Source: Pseudomonadota bacterium (GTDB taxonomy: Bacteria; Myxococcota_A; UBA796; GCA-2862545). From it: a stretch of 64,000 nucleotides of DNA. The stretch is from positions 1 to 64,000 of the forward strand of contig CANJMY010000006.1 in the NCBI GenBank assembly GCA_947475315.1. Reading direction: 5' to 3'. The notes below the pieces were generated by a model that searched no databases, was not told the DNA's origin, and saw nothing but the letters and a program-made list of their open reading frames with translations. A program made the translations under genes and the position numbers. Shown piece after piece: positions 57,446 to 64,000 of the stretch (positions are counted from its first letter, which is position 1; every line of letters begins with the position of its first letter).

Positions 57446-59026
57446 CTATGGGCGCCCAGCGCCGCTGTCCAACCCAGGCGGTCGAACGCGGTACAGGCCA
57501 GCCTTCACCGGCACATCCGGGCGATCGGTCAGGCCGCCGCGGTGGGGCGGGAAGGTCGCCGCGCGCACCGGCGTCAGGCGATCCCAAGGCACCGGCGGCG
57601 CGTCCGGGGCCAGGTCGTTGTCGCCCACCCAGCGGTAGTCGCCCAGGTCCGTGGGCCCGGTCGACACACGCCACAGGCCCGGGCTGCGCCGCGACGCCCA
57701 CGCGCACGGGTGCCCGCGGTCGGTCCAGCCCGCGCCCACCGTCACCACCGCGCCGGCCGGGACGTCGTGCAGCGACTCGCGGAGCAGCATGTGCTCCTGC
57801 TGCCAGGCCCAGGGAGGGTCGAACGGGTCTGGCGCCCGCACACACGCCGCCACTGCGGCGATCAGCGCCACCAGCCCCAGCGCGCGCGACCGCGACGCGA
57901 TCCACGACACGCCCAGGCCCGCCGACGCCGCCAGCCAGGGCCACGCCGCCACCTGAAAGCGCGACAGGTCCGGCCGGGGGAGCTGGATGAAGGCCATGGT
58001 GTCGATCACCGCGAGCGCGACCAGCAGCAGCCCCGCGCGGCGACCGCGGCGCGTCCCGCCGATCAGCCCCAGCCCCGCGAGCGCGAGCAGCACCCGGGGT
58101 GTCCACTGCGGGTCGAGCAGCAGCGCGGGCGACTGCGCGGTCCAGAAGCCGACCCAGGTGTCCGGCAGCAGCCAGATCCCCGCCTGATACCCGCCCAGCG
58201 TGCCGCCCTCCTGCGCGAAGGTCGCCAGGTCCGAGACGCGCAGCAGGCCGACCACCAAGAGCAGCGCCGCGGGCGCCCACGCGCGACGCCACAGGAGCGC
58301 GGCGCCGATCACCCCCGCGAACGCCAGCTGCTCGGGCCGCGTGTCCCCGACCGTGCCCGCCGCCAGCGCCGCCAGCCACAGGCCCAGTCGGTCGCCTCGG
58401 AGCAAGCCCAGCACCGCCGCCACCTGGAGCATCGCCACGGTCACGTAGCGGTTCTCGGTGGGCGCCACCGCGAGAGACGCAGGCAGCAGCGCCGCGATCA
58501 GCCCCGCCGCCCACGGCGCCCAGCGGTCGCGTGACACGAGCGCCACCACGCCCACCAGCAGCGGCACGGTCAGCGCGCTCACCAGGACATGCAGGTGGTG
58601 GACCACGTCCAGGTCGCCGCCGGTGGCACGCCACGCCAGGCCGACCAGCGCAGGCCAGCCCTCGCCGTAGCGCAGGTCGCGCGTGGCGATCATCACGCCC
58701 GCGTCGAGCTCGTTGTACGCCTTGCCGGCGTGGATCTGCACCCGCGGCGTGTAGGTCTCCCACCGCGCGACGAGCGCCAGCGCGAACGAGGCCCACGCCG
58801 CGCGGTCTCGCGGCAGCGCCAGCAGCACGGCGCCCACGCACGCGAGCACCAGGGCCGTGTCGAGGTGCGCGAGCGAGCGCCCCACCCCGCCCAGGCCGTT
58901 GACGATCAGCAGCACGACGACGCAGGCCACCCACAGGCGCCGCCACGCGGACGGCGGCCGCACCGCTCCGATCAGGCGCCGCTCGCCCGTCGCGCCCTCT
59001 GCGTCACCACGCCCCGCCTCGCCCAC
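57446..59026 (-). CDS. Multi-spanning membrane protein (GT-C-like)
   Basis: 526 residues from a GTG at 59026 (a TTG at 59056 is an alternative, with a poorer N-terminus). About eleven hydrophobic helices span 30-410; the C-terminal 110 residues are soluble. The first loop is YNELDAGVMIATRDLRYGEG, which does not show the clear Asp-Glu pair of the GT-C proteins at 10700 and 17159, so classification is tentative. Similar build suggests a polyprenyl-sugar-using enzyme. It shares its operon with the spermidine-synthase-like gene. Confidence 0.55.
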   Translation of the reverse strand: MGEAGRGDAEGATGERRLIGAVRPPSAWRRLWVACVVVLLIVNGLGGVGRSLAHLDTALVLACVGAVLLALPRDRAAWASFALALVARWETYTPRVQIHAGKAYNELDAGVMIATRDLRYGEGWPALVGLAWRATGGDLDVVHHLHVLVSALTVPLLVGVVALVSRDRWAPWAAGLIAALLPASLAVAPTENRYVTVAMLQVAAVLGLLRGDRLGLWLAALAAGTVGDTRPEQLAFAGVIGAALLWRRAWAPAALLLVVGLLRVSDLATFAQEGGTLGGYQAGIWLLPDTWVGFWTAQSPALLLDPQWTPRVLLALAGLGLIGGTRRGRRAGLLLVALAVIDTMAFIQLPRPDLSRFQVAAWPWLAASAGLGVSWIASRSRALGLVALIAAVAACVRAPDPFDPPWAWQQEHMLLRESLHDVPAGAVVTVGAGWTDRGHPCAWASRRSPGLWRVSTGPTDLGDYRWVGDNDLAPDAPPVPWDRLTPVRAATFPPHRGGLTDRPDVPVKAGLYRVRPPGLDSGAGRP

Positions 59027-59047
59027 GTGGGTCCCCCCGCAGGTCCG

Positions 59048-59055
59048 TGTATACA
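59048..59055. promoter_or_regulatory. Symmetric divergent -10 element (TGTATACA)
   Basis: A perfect 8-base palindrome. It gives TATACA on the plus strand, 25 bases before the ATG at 59081, and TATACA on the minus strand, 21 bases before the GTG at 59026. A similar site occurs at 6530. Confidence 0.5.
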
Positions 59056-59080
59056 AGAGGACAGAGAGATGGAGGAGCCC

Positions 59081-59524
59081 ATGCGTCGAATCCTGAGCGT
59101 CGTCGCCGCCCTGAGCGCGGCGGGCTGCGTCGATCTCCCGGCCGGTTGGGAGGACGCCAAGCGTGTGTCTGACTTCACCCAGGCCGACTGCGACGGCAGC
59201 CCCTACGACTCGGACGTACCGGACGTGACCGTCACCGCCACCGCGGACGCGGGCTCAGTGACGGTGTCCGCGGAGCCGCTCCACTTTCGCTGCGCGCAGG
59301 ACGTGGAGGGCTTCTGGAAGGCTTCGGGCGGCGCGGTCGACCTGCTGGTCCAGCCGATCGACATGAACCCGCGCGCGGTGGCGGGGTGTGACTGCCTGTA
59401 CCGGATCGACGGGACGATCGAGTCGCCCGACGCGGAGTCGGTCACGGTGTGGCGGCGGTGGGACAACATGAACGACGGGAACGACCCGGTGAAGGAGGGC
59501 GAGGCGACGGTCACGGCGCCATGA
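59081..59524 (+). CDS. Small predicted lipoprotein
   Basis: 147 residues from the second of two nearby ATGs, since GGAGG precedes it. Signal MRRILSVVAALSAAGC (Cys16). The mature part is beta-rich (VTVTATADAGSVTVSAE) with a few Cys and no known domain. Its last 14 bases overlap the convergent lipoprotein gene. Confidence 0.6.
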   Translation: MRRILSVVAALSAAGCVDLPAGWEDAKRVSDFTQADCDGSPYDSDVPDVTVTATADAGSVTVSAEPLHFRCAQDVEGFWKASGGAVDLLVQPIDMNPRAVAGCDCLYRIDGTIESPDAESVTVWRRWDNMNDGNDPVKEGEATVTAP

Positions 59525-60218
59525 GCGCGACCCGGTCGACCGCGACCCGGTCGAGCGCGACCCGGTCGAGGGTCGCCACCGCACCACACACGCCCGGCTC
59601 GGTCCAGTAGACCTGCGCAACCTCGACGGGCGTTTCGACCGCGCCCCACAGGTACAAGGAGCGGTGGCCTTGCTGCCAGGTCACGTCCCCATCGCCACAG
59701 ACACCTTCGTCCAGCTGGGTCTGGGACGCGGTCTCGGTCCACGCGGGCAGCATGCCGGTGGCGCTGTCGGTGACGTCGCGGGGAGCCCACGCGATCGTCG
59801 CGGCGTCCAAGGCGGTCGCCGCGAGGATGCCATCGCCAGACACGTCGATCTGGCCGTCCTCGGTTCGCAACGAGAAGCGCACCAAGGCCCAGAGCTCGTG
59901 TCCGCGCTCGGCGCCGACGACGCTTGGCGGATGATCGAGCCCGCCCAGCACCTCAGACACATCCACCGTGACGGTCGAGTGGGCGAGCAGCAGACCCGGG
60001 TAGTCCGCGCCGACCTCGGCGACTGGCCTGTAGGCACGCGAGCCCACCAGGGCGGCGACGTCGTTCGCGGAGAACCCGAACTCGGACACGGAGTCGACCG
60101 GGATCGGGGCGTCGGGCGGCGGCAGGTCGCTGGACTCACGCGGGGGGGCGCAGGCGAGGAGCAGCACGAGCGCGAACGGGGTGGCGCGAGTCAGGGGCGG
60201 GCGGTGGGGCGCGGGCAT
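59511..60218 (-). CDS. Predicted lipoprotein with repeated C-terminus
   Basis: 235 residues from the ATG at 60218. Signal ends in VLLLAC (Cys22), then a Pro/Asp linker. The mature domain is strand-rich. The extreme C-terminus reads ATLDRVALDRVAVDRVALM, from a 15-base repeat in the DNA (three copies at 59527-59571). Function unknown. The repeat lies over the end of the opposing gene. Confidence 0.6.
   Translation of the reverse strand: MPAPHRPPLTRATPFALVLLLACAPPRESSDLPPPDAPIPVDSVSEFGFSANDVAALVGSRAYRPVAEVGADYPGLLLAHSTVTVDVSEVLGGLDHPPSVVGAERGHELWALVRFSLRTEDGQIDVSGDGILAATALDAATIAWAPRDVTDSATGMLPAWTETASQTQLDEGVCGDGDVTWQQGHRSLYLWGAVETPVEVAQVYWTEPGVCGAVATLDRVALDRVAVDRVALMAP
59527..59571 (-). repeat. 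Three tandem 15-base repeats (coding)
   Basis: The plus-strand unit GCGACCCGGTCGASC occurs three times with the third copy ending in GG; on the minus strand it encodes three L/V-D-R-V-A repeats at the end of the lipoprotein. Such in-frame repeats are prone to slippage in copy number. Confidence 0.85.
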
Positions 60219-60367
60219 GTCAAGGTCCGCCCTGGGATTGCGACGGTGTACCACACGCGTCCTTCCGCGGCGCGCCGCTTCGGCGCAGATCCACACAGGC
60301 GCGGAGATTCCTGTCGCGGACCCTGCGCGCACTTCGCTATGTCCGCCCCGTGCCCCCGGAGCCGTCC

Positions 60368-60763
60368 ATGCGCGCCAGACTCCACCTCGCGATCACGCTC
60401 CTCGCCTACGGCTGCTCCGACCCAACCCACACCGAGTGCGTCGTCGGCGAGCTGCCCGAGAGCTCCTGGTGTGGTGACGGCGGCACGGACTGCATCGTGC
60501 TCGCAGACCTGGTCCAAGGCTGCATGGGCAGCCACACCGAGCAAGACTGCACGGTGGGCCGCGACACGTTCATCCGCGTCCCCGAGAGCGACGTGACCAA
60601 CCTGTTCTTCCACCAGGACGGGACGCTCGCCGCGGTGCAGAACCTGGACGAGGGCAGCGGCGACTGCGCCGACGACTGGTACGGCCTGGACCTCTCCACA
60701 TGCGAGCGAATCGGCGAGCCCGAGCAGGTGAACTGCGAGGGGTACAGGGGCGAGGGCGGCTGA
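60368..60763 (+). CDS. Small Cys-rich predicted lipoprotein
   Basis: 131 residues from the ATG at 60368. Signal MRARLHLAITLLAYGC (Cys16). The mature part has nine further Cys, including CVVGEL, WCGDGGTDC and CMGSHTEQDC, so it is probably disulfide-linked. No family recognised. A longer frame begins 18 bases earlier and is less likely. Confidence 0.55.
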   Translation: MRARLHLAITLLAYGCSDPTHTECVVGELPESSWCGDGGTDCIVLADLVQGCMGSHTEQDCTVGRDTFIRVPESDVTNLFFHQDGTLAAVQNLDEGSGDCADDWYGLDLSTCERIGEPEQVNCEGYRGEGG

Positions 60764-60878
60764 GGACGCTCAACGTGACGCCGCGTCGAGCGGGCGCGCC
60801 CCTACACCGGCCCCGTCGGCACCTCGCAACACGCCACGACGCGCCCCAGGCCAACATCGGCCCCTCAGCCCACCCGCC

Positions 60879-61721
60879 TCAAGGCGCCCCCGCCTCCGGC
60901 GTCAAGGTCCCATCCGACCCCGCCGGGGCCAGCGGCGCCCCCGTCCCCAGCTGCGACACCACCCGCTCCAGCGGCCAGCGGTTGTCGTCATACCGCTCGA
61001 TGAGCTTCCCCTGCCCGTCCAGCACCAGCAGCCGCGTGGCGTGCACGATCGCGCCCGACGACGCGTCGATCGTCAGCGCGGCGCGCGCGGCGAGGGACTG
61101 CAGCGCGGCCGACTCCACCCGGCCAAAGCGCCACACGTCCGGCTTGGCGCCCACCTTGTCCGCGTAGGCCTGCAGGACCTCCGGCGTGTCGCCCTTGGGG
61201 TCGATGGTCAGCAGCAGGATGCGCGCGCCCGCGGGGGCGGCCTGCTGGAGCGCCTGCATGCGGGTGATGGTCGCCGGGCAGAACTCGGGGTTGGGGCAGG
61301 TGGTGAACACGAAGCCCAGCGCGGTCCGCGCGCCCTGGCCTGCGCCCAGCGTCCAGGTGCCGCCGCCAGTGACCAGCACGTCGACCCGGTCGAGCGTGTC
61401 GCCGACGTGCAGCGGGGCGCCTGCGTCCAGCGCGGCGGGGGGTGCGCCCTGGCCGGTGACGCGCACCTTCTCCATGAACATGCCGCCGTCCTCGACGAGC
61501 AGGCGCGCGAGGATCCGATCGCCCTTGTGCACGCCGTCAAAGACCGACGCGTCGTGCGCGCGGAACGGCATGATCATCGGGCCCATCAGGCCCGCGATGT
61601 CCTTGTGGTCGACGACGATCTCTGTGGGCGAATTCACGTCCACGACCGTCCCTTCCACGATGAACGCGTGATCTCCCCAGCACCCGGCGAGGAACACACA
61701 CGCGGCCACGAGTCGACGCAT
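60879..61721 (-). CDS. SCO1/SenC-type copper protein with N-terminal CusF-like domain
   Basis: 280 residues from the ATG at 61721; a longer open frame is the shadow of the divergent gene. Signal ends in LAGC (Cys14), so it is a lipoprotein. Residues 20-90 (VEGTVVDVNSPTEIVVDH and GLMGPMIMPFRA) match the small CusF-type copper-binding fold. Residues 105-270 are a thioredoxin-like SCO domain: GFVFTTCPNPEFC with Cys142 and Cys148 in the expanded C-x5-C form, and IVHATRLLVLD with the His ligand. SCO proteins insert copper into cytochrome oxidase. The fusion would join copper capture and delivery. Confidence 0.85.
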   Translation of the reverse strand: MRRLVAACVFLAGCWGDHAFIVEGTVVDVNSPTEIVVDHKDIAGLMGPMIMPFRAHDASVFDGVHKGDRILARLLVEDGGMFMEKVRVTGQGAPPAALDAGAPLHVGDTLDRVDVLVTGGGTWTLGAGQGARTALGFVFTTCPNPEFCPATITRMQALQQAAPAGARILLLTIDPKGDTPEVLQAYADKVGAKPDVWRFGRVESAALQSLAARAALTIDASSGAIVHATRLLVLDGQGKLIERYDDNRWPLERVVSQLGTGAPLAPAGSDGTLTPEAGAP

Positions 61722-61808
61722 CCGACGCTCCCAGATCGCGCGGGATAGCCACCTGCTCACGCGCGCGAACGGGAACGGATATCCCCCCCGCGTCCTCTTG
61801 GAGAGCCC

Positions 61809-62369
61809 ATGCGCCCCCTCGTCCCGGTCCTCGGCCTCACTGTCGCGTTCGTGCTCGGCTGCAGCGGCTTTGGGAAGTCCACCACGGTGCAGGCCGAGCC
61901 CACCTGGGCCAGCTACCCCCAGCGCATCGACGCGCTGGTCGGCCACCGCATCCATGAGGCGACCGAGTGGCTGGGCACGCCCACGCTGCAGGAGGACCTG
62001 CCCGCGGACGCCAAGCGCTACACCTGGGACTGGCGGATCGGCACGCCCAACCCCACGGCGTTCGACTGCCTGACCGTGATCGAGGCGGACCAGAGCGGCA
62101 AGATCACGATGTCCCACGCTGAGGGCTCCCGCTGCATCGGTGTCCCGCCCCGCGGTCGCGCCGATCAGATCGAGGCCGGGACGTCCGCGGAGCCCGTGGT
62201 CACGCCCGCGCCCGCCAACGGCGGGCCGCACAAGGACGGCGCCAAGCCCACCACGGCCGCCGCCCCCGCCGGAGAGGAGGGCCCGATCCGCGTGCACCGC
62301 GCGGGGAACGTCGACCCGCTCAACGGCGGCTCGCTCGAGCCCGTTGAGGATCCGGGCACGCTGCCGTAG
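61809..62369 (+). CDS. Predicted lipoprotein
   Basis: 186 residues. Signal MRPLVPVLGLTVAFVLGC (Cys18). A compact domain (25-105) with two Cys and a WDWRIGTPNPTAFDC stretch is followed by a Pro/Ala/Lys-rich low-complexity tail. Function unknown. It is divergent from the SCO gene, with an 87-base gap. Confidence 0.6.
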   Translation: MRPLVPVLGLTVAFVLGCSGFGKSTTVQAEPTWASYPQRIDALVGHRIHEATEWLGTPTLQEDLPADAKRYTWDWRIGTPNPTAFDCLTVIEADQSGKITMSHAEGSRCIGVPPRGRADQIEAGTSAEPVVTPAPANGGPHKDGAKPTTAAAPAGEEGPIRVHRAGNVDPLNGGSLEPVEDPGTLP

Positions 62370-62624
62370 GGCCCGCACGCGCACGCACATGGCCGCAGCG
62401 CCGCCGCGACACCGTTGTCGCGATCGCGAAGCGCCAAGCTTCGAAGCCTCAAATCCGCGCCTCTTCCGCCCCAGGGCGTGCGACACCGTGACACGCGGGT
62501 CGCGACCGCGCCCCGGCCTAGGCGCCCCAACTCCGCGACGATGCAGTCCACGACGCGATCGTCGTCCTGTGGCACGCGGCCTGCCCACACGCTCCTCGCC
62601 GACGCGACAGCCCGTGCCCCACCC
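62370..62624. other. Intergenic region with several hairpins, no gene seen
   Basis: This convergent gap holds CGCGACA pairing with TGTCGCG around a 4-base loop (62405-62422), then CGAAGC pairing with GCTTCG around a 5-base loop (62427-62443), and further short inverted repeats near 62550. These may form a bidirectional terminator. No tRNA-like T-loop or ORF with a ribosome site is seen. Confidence 0.5.
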
Positions 62625-64000
62625 TTAAACAGGTCGCGTTGGTGGACGGGGGGCGATCTTGGGAATGGGCCCGAGATCGTCCCCCGTGCCTCGTCCTAGG
62701 GTCGCGACGAGCTGGGCCACCTGACCGGCAAGGCTGCGCGCTTCGTCCAGCCGCGGCGCCTCCTCCGCCCCGCCAAACGCCACCTCGACGTGCAGCCAGG
62801 CCAGGCGCACCAGCGGCGCCGCCGACTCGCCCAGCTCCGCGGCGAACCAGGACGCCGTGTCCGACGGAGGCAGCCCGTCCGGCGCCACCCACCCCGCCCG
62901 ACCCATCGCCCGGACGGCCTGATCCCAGGCGCCCGCCACGCCCGCGCGCGGAGGCGTCACGAGCGCGTCGCGGCGGCTGACGAGCCAGCGCAGCACGCCG
63001 ACAAAGCCCACCACCGCGGCCACCGCCGAGAGCGCCGCGCCCAGCGCGCCCATCAGCGAGGTCAGCGCCGCCAGGGCCTCAGCCTGCCGCGCCCGATCCC
63101 AGTCCAGCACCCAGCGACGCCAGAGCGCGTCGACCGGGTCATGCCACGCGCTCGCGACCGGCGGCGCGCCCACCGGCGGACGCGCGGCCTTGGACCACTC
63201 GGGCGGCGGCGCGGGCGCGGGAACCTCGGGCGACGCAGGCGGCGTTTGCGTGACCGGCGAGTCGGAGGCGGGCGCGGTCGCGTCGACCGGCACCCAGCCC
63301 ACGCCGTCCAGGTGCGCCTCGGCCCAGGCGTGCGCGCCCTCGCGGCGAAAGCGCAGCGTGTCGCCGTCGACCTCGCCGTCCGCGAAGCCGGTCGCCACGC
63401 GCGCCGGGACGCCGACCACGCGCAGCATCGTGGCCACCGCCGACGCGTACAGTTCGCAGTCGCCGCCTGCGTCGTCGAACAGGAAGGCCGCCAGCAGATC
63501 GGCGGCCTGCGGCGCGCCCTGCGCGTAGCGACGCGTCGACACCTCAGCCGAGATCGCCTCGACCCGGGCGATCGGATCGGACGCACCTTCGGTGACCTTG
63601 CGCGCGAGCGCGGTGATGCGCGGATCCAGCTCGGGCAGCGCCAGCGCGCGGGCCGTCGCGGACGCGTCGAGCGACTCCGGCCCGATCGGCGCGTCTGGCA
63701 TGGCCACCACGGTCAGATCGACCGGGCCCTCCACGCGCGTGTGCCAGCCTTCGGCGCCGTCTTGCCACAGCGACGGATCGCCGACCGACACGACGCCCGG
63801 CGGCACCAGCGCCACGCCGCCCAGCGCCGCGTGGTGCACGCGCAGCGTCACGCCGTCACCCGTCGCGAGCCACGGCGGATCATGGCGGGTGTCGTCCACA
63901 CCCCAGCGCACGCCGTCGAACACCGTCAGGCCAGACGAGCGAAGCACCATCGGACGCGCGGGCCCCGGGAAGCGCACCGTCGCCACTACCGACGCGTCGT
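62625..64000 (-). CDS. TgpA-like transglutaminase-family membrane protein, N-terminus outside the window
   Basis: At least 458 residues; the frame stays open past the right edge, so the usual N-terminal membrane part is missing. The transglutaminase core has DDAGGDCELYASAVATML with nucleophile Cys, then REGAHAWAEAH with the His and VPVDAT with the Asp. A Pro-rich linker (QTPPASPEVPAPAPPPEW) follows, then one membrane helix (ALSAVAAVVGFVGVLRWLV) and a helical tail. TgpA-type proteins anchor a periplasmic transglutaminase or protease domain; the substrate is unknown. Confidence 0.8.
   Translation of the reverse strand, partial: DASVVATVRFPGPARPMVLRSSGLTVFDGVRWGVDDTRHDPPWLATGDGVTLRVHHAALGGVALVPPGVVSVGDPSLWQDGAEGWHTRVEGPVDLTVVAMPDAPIGPESLDASATARALALPELDPRITALARKVTEGASDPIARVEAISAEVSTRRYAQGAPQAADLLAAFLFDDAGGDCELYASAVATMLRVVGVPARVATGFADGEVDGDTLRFRREGAHAWAEAHLDGVGWVPVDATAPASDSPVTQTPPASPEVPAPAPPPEWSKAARPPVGAPPVASAWHDPVDALWRRWVLDWDRARQAEALAALTSLMGALGAALSAVAAVVGFVGVLRWLVSRRDALVTPPRAGVAGAWDQAVRAMGRAGWVAPDGLPPSDTASWFAAELGESAAPLVRLAWLHVEVAFGGAEEAPRLDEARSLAGQVAQLVATLGRGTGDDLGPIPKIAPRPPTRPV

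Noticed and set aside
62370-62624. tRNA or small structured RNA gene
   Set aside because: There is no T-arm GTTCRANNC-like sequence or cloverleaf, only simple hairpins.

Overview
The window is a very GC-rich, gene-dense stretch of bacterial chromosome and most likely comes from a member of the Myxococcota. The support is two proteins ending in a MYXO-CTERM sorting signal (Cys-Gly-Cys, hydrophobic segment, Arg cluster; 31136-32479 and 37973-38950), many lipoproteins whose lipobox is followed by Asp/Thr/Ser-rich linkers of the D-T-D type, frequent GTG starts and a preference for G or C in third codon positions. I see no phage, plasmid, IS element, CRISPR array, tRNA or rRNA. Metabolic and translation genes (metH, asnS, rpmJ) indicate core chromosome. 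I find 62 genes and no gap over 300 bases without one.

Layout. 1-3.2 kb: a diheme cytochrome interrupted by an in-frame TAA, an unknown secreted protein and a sulfotransferase. 3.2-10 kb: a methyltransferase, a penicillin-acylase-type lipoprotein, then a four-gene run (CATCG-motif outer-membrane-like protein, lipoprotein, RegB-type redox histidine kinase, RegA-type response regulator). 10-16.7 kb: a START-like protein, a GT-C membrane protein, a class II glutamine amidotransferase, a fatty acid hydroxylase divergent from a TetR regulator, a lipoprotein, a SUFU-like protein and a CBS protein. 16.7-26.5 kb: a surface-glycan region with GtrA, GT-C enzyme, two methyltransferases, GT2 enzyme and rmlBDAC (dTDP-L-rhamnose), closed by a convergent GtrA/membrane-anchored GT2 pair. 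26.6-33.7 kb: TetR divergent from full-length metH, two beta-propeller-like proteins and rpmJ. 33.7-37.1 kb: a carbamoyltransferase fused to an SxtJ-like membrane tail, a DUF5989-type peptide and a transposase-fold protein that appears to have lost its catalytic residues. 37.2-49.8 kb: Nudix, thrombospondin-type-3/MYXO-CTERM protein, TPR protein, several lipoproteins, asnS, FAD-linked oxidase, coiled-coil membrane protein, SGNH hydrolase and a single-heme-motif lipoprotein. 49.9-64 kb: a PARG-like macrodomain protein, M20 peptidase, carboxylesterase lipoprotein, radical SAM protein, GNAT/cyclic-nucleotide protein, spermidine-synthase-like protein, membrane protein, four small lipoproteins, a CusF-SCO copper protein and a TgpA-like transglutaminase running off the right edge.

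How the genes fit together. The clearest pathway is rhamnose-containing glycan synthesis: RmlABCD make dTDP-L-rhamnose, the GT2 and GT-C enzymes and GtrA proteins would transfer or flip lipid-linked sugars, and the methyltransferases, sulfotransferase and carbamoyltransferase could decorate the product. A second theme is envelope redox and copper biology: RegBA, the CATCG protein, the SCO-like protein and the cytochromes. A third is surface display: 14 predicted lipoproteins plus two MYXO-CTERM proteins.

Promoter grammar can be read from the DNA. rpmJ has a near-ideal sigma-70-type promoter (TTGACA, 17-base spacer, TAAGAC), and TAGGCT, TAGACT, TAACCT or TATACA hexamers recur upstream of other genes. 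In five divergent gene pairs a symmetric or near-symmetric element could act as the -10 box for both directions. The least ordinary loci are the degenerate transposase-fold gene with inverted repeats upstream, the PARG-like protein, the carbamoyltransferase-SxtJ fusion and the interrupted cytochrome.
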